From positions 1 to 64,000 of the forward strand of contig NZ_CANLZW010000004.1 of assembly GCF_947495625.1 (NCBI RefSeq): a DNA stretch of 64,000 nt, written 5' to 3'. Positions within the stretch are counted from its first letter, which is position 1. Every line of letters begins with the position of its first letter. The DNA comes from an uncultured Cocleimonas sp. (lineage in GTDB: Bacteria; Pseudomonadota; Gammaproteobacteria; Thiotrichales; Thiotrichaceae). A program made the position numbers and the translations under genes. The notes under the pieces were generated by a model, which searched no databases, was not told where the DNA came from, and was given only the letters and a program-made list of their open reading frames with translations. This document shows, piece by piece, positions 28,409 to 37,815 of the stretch.

Positions 28409-28702
28409 CTATTTAGTATCACTAGGTAAAATAGACTCAACTTCTGAATGAACACGCGCAATAATATGTGCAGCAACAATTCCATCCCCAACTCGTTCAC
28501 AAGCATCCGCGCCTGCTCTTACTGCTGCATTGACAGCACCTGTTTCACCACGAACCAGAACTGTCACATACCCACCTCCGACAAACTGTCGTCCTACCAG
28601 TTTTACTTCAGCCGCTTTTGTCATAGCATCCGCCGCTTCTATGGCGGGCACTAATCCACGTGTTTCAATCATTCCAAGGGCTACGCCCGTCACTTCTGCC
28701 AT
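28409..28702 (-). CDS. csoS1C: Major carboxysome shell hexamer protein CsoS1 (first copy)
   Basis: A 97-residue BMC-H protein, first of the tandem set after csoS4B. Core and pore loop are identical to the other copies apart from a few conservative changes (VTGVALG, VKLVGRQ). The nucleotide sequences of the three genes diverge at synonymous positions more than the proteins do, so selection, not recent copying, keeps them alike. Confidence 0.95.
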   Translation of the reverse strand: MAEVTGVALGMIETRGLVPAIEAADAMTKAAEVKLVGRQFVGGGYVTVLVRGETGAVNAAVRAGADACERVGDGIVAAHIIARVHSEVESILPSDTK

Positions 28703-28782
28703 TTTTATGCTCCTTACTTTAAGATACTTTCATTTATCATTTTTTTGTTTAATCTTGAAATGACCAAACTAAAAACCAATTA

Positions 28783-29040
28783 CTAATCCCAGTCACTGGG
28801 ATCCCAAAAATCTATAATTCCGAGAATTGTGAGATCTGTATAAATCTCAAAATCACCCGTACCAAATCGTGCCGCCGAACCACCTGATGTAAAAACCCAC
28901 TTACCTGGTGGAACTCCAATTGGGTCTGTGGCTACACTAATCTTGCCTGTTTGATCCGTTAAAACACGCAAGGACATTTGCTTAAGTCCTGGTACGCGTC
29001 GAGTTGTCACTAATTCATCGACTACCTGGAGTATTTCCAT
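28783..29040 (-). CDS. csoS4B: Carboxysome shell vertex pentamer protein CsoS4B
   Basis: An 85-residue BMC-P (CcmL/EutN fold) protein that caps shell vertices. The start is placed at MEILQVVDELVTTRR, one base after the csoS4A stop, because GGAG lies eight bases upstream and this is the family N terminus; a start 14 codons earlier would overlap csoS4A. Family residues PGLKQMSLRVL, DPIGVPPGKWVF and GSAARFGTGDFEI are present. Confidence 0.94.
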   Translation of the reverse strand: MEILQVVDELVTTRRVPGLKQMSLRVLTDQTGKISVATDPIGVPPGKWVFTSGGSAARFGTGDFEIYTDLTILGIIDFWDPSDWD

Positions 29041-29041
29041 C

Positions 29042-29311
29042 TCAAACTCCGGTTGGTAGGTTTTCTGGATCCCAATGATCAATAATTCCTACAATGGTAA
29101 GATCTGAAGGATAGGATTTACTACCCGCTGCTTCACGAGCAGCTGATGAACTTACACAAATCACCCAGTCTCCTGGTATACAGCCTATTGCATCCACTGC
29201 AACCAGTGGAACTGCTCCTTCTTTATCTCGTACAACCAGTAAAGGTTTATGTCCAAGTTCAGCTTGTCTGTTGGTAGAAACCAGGGTTTTTTCAACCTTC
29301 ATTATTCTCAT
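29042..29311 (-). CDS. csoS4A: Carboxysome shell vertex pentamer protein CsoS4A
   Basis: An 89-residue BMC-P protein with MKVEKTLVSTNR, the VDAIGCIPGDWVICV strand and the SSAAREAAGSKSYPSDLTI segment, all characteristic of CsoS4A. Loss of vertex proteins in model species makes shells leaky. It starts two bases after the csoSCA stop and is followed by csoS4B with a one-base gap, so the three are translationally linked. Confidence 0.95.
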   Translation of the reverse strand: MRIMKVEKTLVSTNRQAELGHKPLLVVRDKEGAVPLVAVDAIGCIPGDWVICVSSSAAREAAGSKSYPSDLTIVGIIDHWDPENLPTGV

Positions 29312-29313
29312 TA

Positions 29314-30912
29314 TTAAGCCTCTACCGTTTCAATCGGACTACCAGTTGGTTTGTCTTGTACCGAGAGATGACAATACAGCTTGCCTTTCTCATATAATTT
29401 CACATAGCGGCTATGGATCGCCTCTTCAACTCTCTGCGCCTTTAGAATGGCACGATCCCGGGAGCCTGGTACTCTAGCGTCATAGCGATAATGAACGGCC
29501 ACCGGAATTGGTAATCCCTTTTTGACATTCAAATTGCTAAAAATTTTGATTCCTATATCCATATGAGCCACACCTTCTTCCAGCGTGTCCATATGCGCGT
29601 AGTAGGTAATATTACGCATCTGTACTTCATCAAAGCTATCGCCAACACTGATAAAGCGCTCGGCATGGCCAATATCGGGATAACACCCGTCATACAAATC
29701 TGCTACATACTCAATTTGGGATAAATTGTTAATCAACAGATTTGCAATTAGCTTTCTCATTCCTTCGTGAGGTTGACCTTCACCTGCGCCCCATCCTGGA
29801 GATTCCTGATTCGGATTACCTATTGCTTCGTAAACAGCAACTCGTGCCTGATCTTCTGTCATATTTACTGTGCTTTTGTACAATTGTGCGTTATCAACTA
29901 AGCGATGTTGTGATAAGTCACCCTTACTATCTGGAATATGAATCTTGACCGCATCTGTATCAGTATCTACACCAATTAATAAAATATCAGTACTGGCGCC
30001 ACAGCAAAATGAATTTTCTATTGCGTCACGGAACTGATAAAGCCGTTCCAGCGCTGCATCAAGTGCCTTATGTTCATTGTTACAATGAGCAGCACATCCT
30101 TGATGATCTGGATCGCTAGAACTCGTGTGATAAACCGCAATTTTCAGGTAGCGGGTACCAGAATCTATAGTTGTTGGTACACCCTCACGAAAGCGGCGCA
30201 ATTCTACTTCTTCCCAGTGATGAACATCTGCTTCAACATCAAACAAAGTACCAGCATATGAAGAACGACGCATGAAGGAAGACAATGGCAATCTGAGTAT
30301 ATAGCGCGTCAATCCTTTGAGACGACCATCGGAGCAAGGGCTAATATTAACCGCATGAAAACCACAATCTAGAAAGAAGTTCTTGGTATCCTGAACTATC
30401 TCAACCTGCTGATTAAGGTCATTCACAAACTTTTCGGTAGCCCCCTTAAGAGCAGAAAACGAACAATGTGCATACAATGCTTTCATGTCTGGTCCACCTA
30501 TCCAGGCATTATCCAGAAGATTTTCAGGCAGATCGAATTCTAGGGACTTTGCAGCAATCTTCTTGGCTTGTACAACAAAATCAGAACCATAAGGTAAACC
30601 AGCAATTTCTTTTAGAGTCGGCACAATTGCATCAAACCTACCCTTTACTGAATCTTCACAGTGCGCCAAACGAGCATTGGTATAACCATCTGTTAATGGA
30701 TGTTGACTACTTTTTGCTGGCATCCTACGATTATTATGGAATTGTTCTGCTGCTGAAGCTGATGATGCTGCTTTAACAGTTTTCTTTTCCGGGATAAACA
30801 TAGGGTTTGCCAGACTTGCAGGAGCCACATAGCCACCACGTGATTGACTATTACCGCTGCGTCGATCTGCCGACGACTTTGCTCGAATATTGTATGCACC
30901 ACGAGTATTCAT
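29314..30912 (-). CDS. csoSCA: Carboxysomal carbonic anhydrase CsoSCA (CsoS3)
   Basis: Beta-class-related carbonic anhydrase that dehydrates bicarbonate inside the shell. The 532-residue protein has an N-terminal basic disordered arm (about 1-75) that tethers to RuBisCO, then a helical domain, catalytic domain and degenerate repeat domain. The zinc ligands are visible as Cys193 (in SPCSDGR), His262 and Cys273 (in DHQGCAAHC), with the Asp195/Arg197 dyad. Spacing His-Cys of 11 matches Halothiobacillus. It lies five bases after csoS2. Confidence 0.96.
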   Translation of the reverse strand: MNTRGAYNIRAKSSADRRSGNSQSRGGYVAPASLANPMFIPEKKTVKAASSASAAEQFHNNRRMPAKSSQHPLTDGYTNARLAHCEDSVKGRFDAIVPTLKEIAGLPYGSDFVVQAKKIAAKSLEFDLPENLLDNAWIGGPDMKALYAHCSFSALKGATEKFVNDLNQQVEIVQDTKNFFLDCGFHAVNISPCSDGRLKGLTRYILRLPLSSFMRRSSYAGTLFDVEADVHHWEEVELRRFREGVPTTIDSGTRYLKIAVYHTSSSDPDHQGCAAHCNNEHKALDAALERLYQFRDAIENSFCCGASTDILLIGVDTDTDAVKIHIPDSKGDLSQHRLVDNAQLYKSTVNMTEDQARVAVYEAIGNPNQESPGWGAGEGQPHEGMRKLIANLLINNLSQIEYVADLYDGCYPDIGHAERFISVGDSFDEVQMRNITYYAHMDTLEEGVAHMDIGIKIFSNLNVKKGLPIPVAVHYRYDARVPGSRDRAILKAQRVEEAIHSRYVKLYEKGKLYCHLSVQDKPTGSPIETVEA

Positions 30913-30917
30913 AGATT

Positions 30918-33407
30918 TTAGCCTCGGGCCCCACCAGATACTGTAATAACAGCACCTTCATGTGTATTGCCACTGCTTCCTGTTACTCTTGCCGCTGGTA
31001 CATCTGGACGCTCCATCCCTTTATTATGGTGAGCATTATTTATAGGCTGTTGCATTTCCCCCATTCGTAAAGTTGGATTGCGGCCTTGAGCTACATGACC
31101 TTCAGTACCTGTCATGCCAGGAGTACGACTCCAGTTATCACCTGAAACAGAAAAGCCATCTTCACGCCCTTCTCCAGTAATTCGTTGCGAATGCATTGCA
31201 ACTGATTCCATTGCTTGTGCTTGTTGTGCAAAAGGAGCCGGTTCTGCTGGTGCAAATGTTGCTTGCGGTGCAGGAGCTACCATTATTGGAGCAGGTGCAG
31301 GCGCTGCCATTTGACGTGTTTCCGGATAACGAAATTCTGGCGTTCCTGAAACACGGTTTGTAGCTAAGTCTCCAGGACCAGTTACTCTGTTACCACCATA
31401 ATTATTTCCAGTAACCTGTGCAGCACGCGCTGGAGAAACAATACTGAAATCTTCAGGCGACACTGGTGGAGCCATTGGAACAGCTTGTTGAACTGGATAG
31501 TGATGAGCTGGTGCTGCCATGTGATGTGCAACATGGGCTTGCGGAGCATGAGCTTGTGCTACGTTAGACGATGCTACCAGACCAGCTGCTTCTGCTGCAT
31601 CACGAACTGCACAACCATCACAACAAGCCCCATGATTATGTGGCACCTGAGCACCTGCATATGGTGTACCACTTACCGGAAGCTGAACACCATGTTCATT
31701 ACCTGTTACATTACCAACAGCACCAATCATAGTTCCCGACACATGTTCACCTTTTGGTGTATGGTCGATACCTACTTTGGCAGGTGCTGCTTGTGGGGCA
31801 TTAGAACATTGAGCAAACTGCTCTTGTCCATAATATTCTGTTCCGGTGACGGGCAAACACCCCCCTTGCTCGTCACCTGTCATCTTTGGGGAAAGATCAA
31901 TACTGTTTCCCGTGAGATTATTACCACTTAAGGTATGCATATTGTTTACTTTAGGAGCTACGCCACCACAAATCTTGCTTTCACCATACTGTGAACCGGT
32001 AAGGTGAGAACACGAACCAGGCTCATTACCTGTAACCTTATCGGTACGGTCAACCAAAGCACCGGTTATACGTTGCCCTTGTTGACTATTATCCACACCA
32101 ACTTTAGCAGGATGTGGTACAGCAATGGTTCCACAAACAGATGCAAACTGCTCGTTGGAAATATATTCTGTACCTGTAACTGGACGACAACTACCATATT
32201 CATCACCAGTGACTTTTGCAGATCTACCCACTTCGGTACCTGTTATAGACTGACCAGCAATGGTATGGGTGAGTGCTACCTTCGAAGGGCCATTAATAGT
32301 CATCTTGGCTGCACCTGTATCAGCATATTGAGAACCCGTAACTTTCTGCTGTGATCCAGCTTCATTACCAGTAGTTGCATTCATGCGAGCTTCGTCAGCA
32401 CCGGTCACAGGGATAGCTTTCTGTTCAGTGCGGCTACTCATTACCTTGGCTGGCTTTGCGGATGGTTTAGTTCCACAGAAATTCGCCAAACTATCAGCAC
32501 CGATATATTCAGAGCCAGTTACACTAGCGCAACTTCCTGATTCGTCTCCAGTTACTTTTTCTGATCTCCCAACTTCAGTACCACTAATAGGCTCACCTGC
32601 TCCAGTTACACTGATTCCAACTTTAGGAGGATTAGGTTCTGGTTGAACGCCACAGAATGTTGCAAACTGCTCACTACCTACATATTCAGTTCCAGTAATT
32701 GATCGACACGTACCGGATTCATTACCAGTAACTGACGTTATACGTTCAACCTGTGTTCCAGTAACTTCCTGTCCAGAGAGCGTTGTACCCGTCTCCACCT
32801 TTGGTGGAGCTGATTTCGGTCTAACACGTCCACTGGGGCGAGTAGCAGGTGAATCACCGCGTCCTTTATTCGCCATTTCCTGACGTCTTAATTTCGCCAG
32901 ATCTCTACCATTTATTTGGCCTGCTGCATAAGCCATAGCCCTTGCAGCATTTCCACCATTTCTGGAAGCACTGTTCTTACCTGGAACAGCAGCCTTACCC
33001 CGTGATGACATAGCCTTGCGTCGATTACGGCAAAGCTGACGAACATTATTGAGATCAGATCCAAGCACTCCAGGGTTTGATTCAGCGATCTCACAAATAG
33101 CGTCAATCTCTTCACTTAAAGAATCATCACTACTAATACTATTAGAGATTGCTTCAGCTACAGATTCTGATTTATTCACAGTAGCGGTATCAGGTGATAG
33201 GAAGTGATCCTCTAATTCCTTTTCAGGAACAGAGGAAACAATATTCGAATCAGAGACAGACGCAGAAACATTATTGGACTCAATAGCAGGAGCAGTTGAT
33301 AGCTTCTGCCGCCCACGGCGATTACTGGCACTGTTTAGTGCAGCTTTGCGCCTGGCCTGTTGAGCCTGTTGCTTCTTGTTAGCACTTGTTGTTGATTGTG
33401 CAGGCAT
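30918..33407 (-). CDS. csoS2: Carboxysome scaffold protein CsoS2
   Basis: An 829-residue intrinsically disordered protein that bridges RuBisCO and shell. The N-terminal part has basic repeats of the QARRKAALN and LCRNRRKAMSSRGK type that bind RuBisCO; the middle region holds repeats with VTGxExGxC, ITGTExGRS and TGTEYxGxEQF elements; the C-terminal region ends in ITVSGGARG, the conserved shell-anchoring tail. The start MPAQSTT is preferred over a GTG four codons upstream because GAGGA lies seven bases before it. A G6 run at codons 515-516 may allow a truncated form. Confidence 0.95.
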   Translation of the reverse strand: MPAQSTTSANKKQQAQQARRKAALNSASNRRGRQKLSTAPAIESNNVSASVSDSNIVSSVPEKELEDHFLSPDTATVNKSESVAEAISNSISSDDSLSEEIDAICEIAESNPGVLGSDLNNVRQLCRNRRKAMSSRGKAAVPGKNSASRNGGNAARAMAYAAGQINGRDLAKLRRQEMANKGRGDSPATRPSGRVRPKSAPPKVETGTTLSGQEVTGTQVERITSVTGNESGTCRSITGTEYVGSEQFATFCGVQPEPNPPKVGISVTGAGEPISGTEVGRSEKVTGDESGSCASVTGSEYIGADSLANFCGTKPSAKPAKVMSSRTEQKAIPVTGADEARMNATTGNEAGSQQKVTGSQYADTGAAKMTINGPSKVALTHTIAGQSITGTEVGRSAKVTGDEYGSCRPVTGTEYISNEQFASVCGTIAVPHPAKVGVDNSQQGQRITGALVDRTDKVTGNEPGSCSHLTGSQYGESKICGGVAPKVNNMHTLSGNNLTGNSIDLSPKMTGDEQGGCLPVTGTEYYGQEQFAQCSNAPQAAPAKVGIDHTPKGEHVSGTMIGAVGNVTGNEHGVQLPVSGTPYAGAQVPHNHGACCDGCAVRDAAEAAGLVASSNVAQAHAPQAHVAHHMAAPAHHYPVQQAVPMAPPVSPEDFSIVSPARAAQVTGNNYGGNRVTGPGDLATNRVSGTPEFRYPETRQMAAPAPAPIMVAPAPQATFAPAEPAPFAQQAQAMESVAMHSQRITGEGREDGFSVSGDNWSRTPGMTGTEGHVAQGRNPTLRMGEMQQPINNAHHNKGMERPDVPAARVTGSSGNTHEGAVITVSGGARG
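31801..31865 (-). promoter_or_regulatory. Candidate frameshift site in csoS2
   Basis: Codons 515-517 read GGG GGG TGT (31865-31857). A -1 shift here reaches TAA (31803-31801) after 19 codons, giving a 535-residue product, about 65 percent of full length. Halothiobacillus CsoS2 is made as full-length and truncated forms by -1 frameshifting in this part of the protein. Other repeats here use GGT AGT TGT or GGA AGT TGC at the same place, so the G run is unusual. The heptamer A-GGG-GGG is not a canonical slip site. Confidence 0.45.
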
Positions 33408-33433
33408 AGTAATCCTCACTTAGGTGAATAAAA

Positions 33434-33763
33434 TTACCCTCTGTAAACTACGAAGGACGTTCCTTGACTCTGGGTGTAATTATCATATCCAATCAAACGG
33501 ATATGGTGATCTGGGTATTCACGATGACAAGCCTCTACTTCTGATAAAACGGTATCAACGCTCTGCTCACCAAAGAATGGAAGCTTCCACATAAACCAGT
33601 AATTACGACCAGCACCTTCTGGCTCTACATGCTCCACTGCAGGGTTCCATCCCTGAGAGATAATGTATTGAATTTGCGCGCGTATCTCATCCGAGGTTAA
33701 TGCGGGCAGGTAAGAAAAAGTCTCAAACTGCTGTTCCTGTTTAAAATCTGCTACAGATGACAT
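33434..33763 (-). CDS. cbbS: RuBisCO small subunit, carboxysomal form I
   Basis: The 109-residue small subunit of the L8S8 enzyme. The [20 protein letters not shown] start, the [10 protein letters not shown] loop, [12 protein letters not shown] and [14 protein letters not shown] are typical of carboxysomal (form IAc) small subunits. It lies 18 bases after cbbL and 26 bases before csoS2. Confidence 0.97.
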   Translation of the reverse strand: MSSVADFKQEQQFETFSYLPALTSDEIRAQIQYIISQGWNPAVEHVEPEGAGRNYWFMWKLPFFGEQSVDTVLSEVEACHREYPDHHIRLIGYDNYTQSQGTSFVVYRG

Positions 33764-33781
33764 GATTTAACTCCTTAATAA

Positions 33782-35200
33782 TTAACGATTTTGAACATCG
33801 AGTTTGTCGACAGTGTCAAATTCAAATTTGATTTCTTTCCATGTCTCCATGGCTATTTTAAGTTCAGGGCTTGATTGAGCGGCTTTAGTAAGAATCTCTT
33901 TACCTTGCTTTTCTAGTTCAACACCGCGGTTACGTGCTTCAACACAGGCTTCTAGTGCAACACGATTAGCAGCAGCACCTGCTGCATTACCCCATGGATG
34001 ACCTAAGGTACCACCACCAAACTGAAGTACAGAATCATCACCAAATATGTTAACCAAAGCAGGCATATGCCATACATGGATACCACCGGATGCGACTGCG
34101 AAAACGCCTGGCATAGATCCCCAATCCTGATCGAAGAAAATACCGCGAGAACGATCTTCAGGAACATATGATTCACGTAACAAATCAATCCAACCTAGCG
34201 TTGATTCACGGTCACCTTCCAACTTACCAACTACCGTACCTGTATGAAGATGATCACCACCTGACAAACGAAGTGCTTTAGTTAATACACGGAAATGAAT
34301 ACCATGGTGTGGATTACGATCGAGTACAGCGTGCATTGCACGGTGAATATGTAACAACATACCGTTTTTACGACACCAGCGAGCAAGACCTGTATTTGCG
34401 GTTAAACCCCCTGTTAAGAAGTCATGCATAATGATTGGAGAGCCAATCTCTTTTGCAAACTCGGCACGTTCATACATTTCTTCTGGAGAAGGTGCAGTAA
34501 CATTAAGATAGTGACCTTTACGCTCACCTGTATGTGCTTCAGCTGTTTCAATTGCATCTTGTACAAATAAGAAACGATCTCTCCAGCGCATGAATGGCTG
34601 CGAATTGATGTTTTCATCATCTTTTGAGAAATCTAAACCACCACGTAAAACTTCATATACAGCTCTACCGTAGTTCTTTGCAGATAAACCCAACTTTGGC
34701 TTGATAGTACAACCCAACATCGGACGACCATATTTATTCATGTGATCGCGTTCAACCTGGATACCATGCGGTGGTCCATTACAGGTTTTAACGTATGCAA
34801 TCGGGAAACGAACATCTTCAAGGCGAAGTGCGCGAACCGCTTTAAATCCGAAAACATTACCTACTAATGAAGTAAAGACGTTTACAACAGAACCTTCCTC
34901 GAAAAGATCAATTGGGTACGCGATAAATGCGTAATAACATGAGTCATCACCTGGTACGTCTTCAATTCTGTAACAACGTCCGCGGTAGTAATCCATATCA
35001 GTCAATAGATCAGTCCATACAGTAGTCCAGGTTCCTGTTGATGATTCAGCTGCAACCGCTGCTGCTGCTTCTTCACGGTCAATCCCTGCTTGTGGAGTGA
35101 TTTTGAAACAGGCTAGCAAATCAGTATCTAGTGGGACATAATCTGGCTGCCAGTATGTTTGCCGGTAATCCTGAACACCAGCGTTGTATTGTTTCGCCAT
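33782..35200 (-). CDS. cbbL: RuBisCO large subunit, carboxysomal form I
   Basis: Catalyses CO2 addition to ribulose bisphosphate. The 472-residue form IA protein has the carbamylated lysine in [25 protein letters not shown], the ATAPxxxE equivalent [10 protein letters not shown], the HIHRAMH and [18 protein letters not shown] loop 6 segment, and [13 protein letters not shown] followed by six A precedes the ATG. It is the first gene of the locus, divergent from cbbR, and its association with cso genes identifies it as the carboxysomal form. Confidence 0.98.
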   Translation of the reverse strand: MAKQYNAGVQDYRQTYWQPDYVPLDTDLLACFKITPQAGIDREEAAAAVAAESSTGTWTTVWTDLLTDMDYYRGRCYRIEDVPGDDSCYYAFIAYPIDLFEEGSVVNVFTSLVGNVFGFKAVRALRLEDVRFPIAYVKTCNGPPHGIQVERDHMNKYGRPMLGCTIKPKLGLSAKNYGRAVYEVLRGGLDFSKDDENINSQPFMRWRDRFLFVQDAIETAEAHTGERKGHYLNVTAPSPEEMYERAEFAKEIGSPIIMHDFLTGGLTANTGLARWCRKNGMLLHIHRAMHAVLDRNPHHGIHFRVLTKALRLSGGDHLHTGTVVGKLEGDRESTLGWIDLLRESYVPEDRSRGIFFDQDWGSMPGVFAVASGGIHVWHMPALVNIFGDDSVLQFGGGTLGHPWGNAAGAAANRVALEACVEARNRGVELEKQGKEILTKAAQSSPELKIAMETWKEIKFEFDTVDKLDVQNR

Positions 35201-35294
35201 TTTTTTCTCCTTCCTTCTATTCAGTTAGGTATATGTGCCTCAACGAGGCTTGTTTCGGTGGAGGAGATAATAGAAAAAAGTTTGGAAAACTAAA

Positions 35295-35351
35295 AGTTAA
35301 TAGATATCATAGCTCCCATTAACTATAGTTAATATTAGATATTACTAATAT
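35295..35351. promoter_or_regulatory. Palindromes in the cbbL-cbbR gap, probable CbbR sites
   Basis: The perfect palindrome ATTAACTATAGTTAAT (35318-35333) abuts the inverted repeat ATATTAG-N6-CTAATAT (35332-35351). A further AGTTAAT at 35295-35301 is the inverse of ATTAACT in the first. LysR-type regulators bind such T-N11-A repeats in the divergent gap and usually need both recognition and activation sites. Binding by CbbR is inferred. Confidence 0.6.
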
Positions 35352-35371
35352 ACAAATTGATACTTAAACCT

Positions 35372-36325
35372 ATGAATATTAAACATATTACGATCCATCA
35401 AATGCGCCTTTTTCACAGCCTTGCAACTCATTTATCATTTACTGCGGTCGCAAAAGAATTACATCTTTCACAATCAGGTGTCTCAATTCAGATTAAAAGA
35501 CTAGCAGAAAGTGTGGGGATTCCATTGATTGAAAAGATTGGTAAAAAGATTTATTTAACTGATGCAGGAAAAGAATTATATGCCGCCACAGATGACATAT
35601 TAAATAGACTCGATTTACTCAACAGTGATATACAAGACATGGGGGAAAACATCAAAGGCCCTTTAAGGATCTCTGGCATAACAACCTCTAAATATTTCAT
35701 GCCACATTTACTCGGTCGTTTTTTGAAGACCTACCCTGATGTAGAACCTTCACTAACGATTACAAATCAGACAAAAGTTACCCAACGATTAGTTGAAAAT
35801 TTAGATGATATTTTCATCATGGGTACATTTCCTTTAAACATTGAACTTCAGGCAGAATATTTTTTAGATAATCCTTTGGTACTTGTCGCACCAGTCGATC
35901 ATCCATTAGCTAATGAAAAAAATATTCCCTTGTCTACCATTGCTAAAGAGCGTTTCATTTCTAGAGAACAGGGCTCAGGAACAAGAGCTTTTAGAACTCA
36001 CTTATTTAAAGAAAGTGGCTTGAAAGCTAACACCTACATGGAATTGGGAAGCGCAGAAGCGATCAAACAAGCTGTAATGGCTGGTTTAGGAATCTCTGTT
36101 CTATCCCTACATAATTTACAACTTGAGCTTGAAGCAGGTTTATTAACAGTGTTAGATGTTGAGCAATTTCCCATCAAAAGAAAGTGGTATGCCGTTCACC
36201 TCAAGGAGAAAAAACTATCCCGAACAGCGCAAAAATTCCTTGAATTTTTACTTGATGACGGTACAAGAACTTTACGTGAAGAAACGAATAATAAATTAGA
36301 AATCTATAGGAAAAAAACAACATAA
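35372..36325 (+). CDS. cbbR: LysR-family RuBisCO operon regulator CbbR
   Basis: A 317-residue LysR-type activator. The N-terminal winged helix-turn-helix is MRLFHSLATHLSFTAVAKEL followed by HLSQSGVSIQIKRL; the C-terminal effector domain contains the GSGTRAFRTHLF and LGSAEAIKQAVMAGLGISVLS blocks that bind metabolites in CbbR. The ATG at 35372 gives MNIKHITIHQMRLF; a TTG 15 bases upstream is less likely. It is divergent from cbbL, the classic position. Confidence 0.93.
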   Translation: MNIKHITIHQMRLFHSLATHLSFTAVAKELHLSQSGVSIQIKRLAESVGIPLIEKIGKKIYLTDAGKELYAATDDILNRLDLLNSDIQDMGENIKGPLRISGITTSKYFMPHLLGRFLKTYPDVEPSLTITNQTKVTQRLVENLDDIFIMGTFPLNIELQAEYFLDNPLVLVAPVDHPLANEKNIPLSTIAKERFISREQGSGTRAFRTHLFKESGLKANTYMELGSAEAIKQAVMAGLGISVLSLHNLQLELEAGLLTVLDVEQFPIKRKWYAVHLKEKKLSRTAQKFLEFLLDDGTRTLREETNNKLEIYRKKTT

Positions 36326-36562
36326 AACTATAGAATACAGATTGTCATCTATAAAAATAAATCTAAAAAAACTAGATAGTTAACACTCAATTAAGCAGAT
36401 TTAACAGAATCAAGAATTTTTTCGAATTAACAGCCCTATCTATTTAATAATTCTGATAATTAATAATGTATTTATTCTATTTAAGCTATCAAAATATTGT
36501 TAAAGTACGAATACTATATTTGTCGATTTACTAGATTACTATTTAACGGGTAAAAACTGATT

Positions 36563-37726
36563 ATGTATAACGTACGCGATAATGTTCAAGCCCGTATCGG
36601 CAATTTCCGAATGGACCATTATTGGTTCAGATACAGTAATTTCATTCCACGTCTCTACAATTGGGTATTAGATCTAGGTTTCGAGAAGGGAAAAATAATG
36701 CCTTCCCGCGCATTTTGCTCGGATGAGAGTCAAGGTTATCCCATAATATTACTAGCCAAACATTTTGGTGCTTTTCCTTTTAATCATGGTCAGGTGGGTG
36801 GCATTATGTCTTGTGAAAGGCATGGTCCACACTCGAATCACGGTAAAGATTTGGTCATTTTACACGCCAGTCATGTGGGTTATGACCCATCAAGCAAAAC
36901 CTATGGTAAATATCGTCGTATTCATAGTGGCACTGATCAGTATTCAAGTAATTGCGGTAAAATTTTTGGCGTTCTTGATTGGTACTTAAAAGAGTATGAA
37001 TTCGCAAAAAATCATATATTTATTGATATGCAAAGCGATCATTGCTTAATTACGATAGATAACCAATATCTCTCTTTAAGTCGTGAACTGACCTTGATGT
37101 TAGCACTTGAGAAAATGATTGAAATGCATTTCGATGATGATAATAGTGAAGGTGAATATATACCAATTTCCATCCAGAGCACTTCCAGAACCTTCATGGG
37201 CACAAAATCGCTGTTTAAACATATGAACTGGTTTTTTGAAAAAAACTCTGGAAAACAACCCATAGGCGATGCTTTACTTCCCGAATATTTTACTTACAAG
37301 AAAGAATTGAATACAGACTACGAAGGTTTGCATCAAATAGAGCAAAATATATTACGCGCAATGCCGTGGATAGTAACGTCGATGAATCCCATGTTGACTG
37401 CAGCACAAGCTAACACAGAAGCTGAGTTTGACCGCGCTTTCAGGAGTATTTCACAAGAACCTGCATATCAGGGTCGAAATCTACTTTATATATCTGGGTT
37501 AAATGTCGATATATCTCCAGAAATGAATCAAGATTATGTGCTTACTAAATTCATTCCATGGGCAGCTTTTATCCAGTTAAAAACTGGGGAGAAATATATT
37601 CTTGAACAAAAAGAATTATTTGAAACGCTTAGAAAATACAACACAAAAAATCAAACCCAATTAGAGCTCGATGAAGTTATCAAGCATATGCAACAGGCAG
37701 AATCTATTGATCTGGATACTGAATGA
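36563..37726 (+). CDS. LCIB/LCIC-like carbonic anhydrase family protein
   Basis: A 387-residue protein. Residues 52-135 fit the limiting-CO2-inducible B/C fold: CSDE (Cys52, Asp54), KHFGAFPFNHGQVGG, GPHSNHGKDLVILHASHVGYDP (His104) and SSNCGKI (Cys131). Cys52, His104 and Cys131 would be the Cys-His-Cys zinc site of this beta-carbonic-anhydrase-like family, used by algae in CO2 concentrating. It lies 237 bases after cbbR and near the carboxysome genes, supporting a role in inorganic-carbon handling. No signal peptide, so cytoplasmic. The C-terminal 200 residues match nothing I know. Activity is inferred. Confidence 0.7.
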   Translation: MYNVRDNVQARIGNFRMDHYWFRYSNFIPRLYNWVLDLGFEKGKIMPSRAFCSDESQGYPIILLAKHFGAFPFNHGQVGGIMSCERHGPHSNHGKDLVILHASHVGYDPSSKTYGKYRRIHSGTDQYSSNCGKIFGVLDWYLKEYEFAKNHIFIDMQSDHCLITIDNQYLSLSRELTLMLALEKMIEMHFDDDNSEGEYIPISIQSTSRTFMGTKSLFKHMNWFFEKNSGKQPIGDALLPEYFTYKKELNTDYEGLHQIEQNILRAMPWIVTSMNPMLTAAQANTEAEFDRAFRSISQEPAYQGRNLLYISGLNVDISPEMNQDYVLTKFIPWAAFIQLKTGEKYILEQKELFETLRKYNTKNQTQLELDEVIKHMQQAESIDLDTE

Positions 37727-37799
37727 AATAACACTGCTTATGAACAGAGATTGTTATTACCAAAGAATTAAATGCTATGGGTAGTCTATTAACTGATAA

Positions 37800-37815
37800 C
37801 ACACCCCCCTACTTT
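37800..37815 (-). repeat. G6-motif repeat copy 8, left arm of a wide pair
   Basis: A 14/16 match on the minus strand, 73 bases after the stop of the LCIB-like gene. It forms an inverted pair with the degenerate copy at 37900-37919 around a GC-rich core. Confidence 0.8.

Noticed and set aside
28042-28702. Three csoS1 copies as a recent tandem duplication
   Set aside because: Synonymous positions differ widely while proteins are nearly identical, which fits old duplication under strong selection.
31857-31867. AAGGGGGGTGT in csoS2 as a motif copy
   Set aside because: Only the G run is shared, not the AAAGTA context. It was kept as a candidate frameshift site instead.
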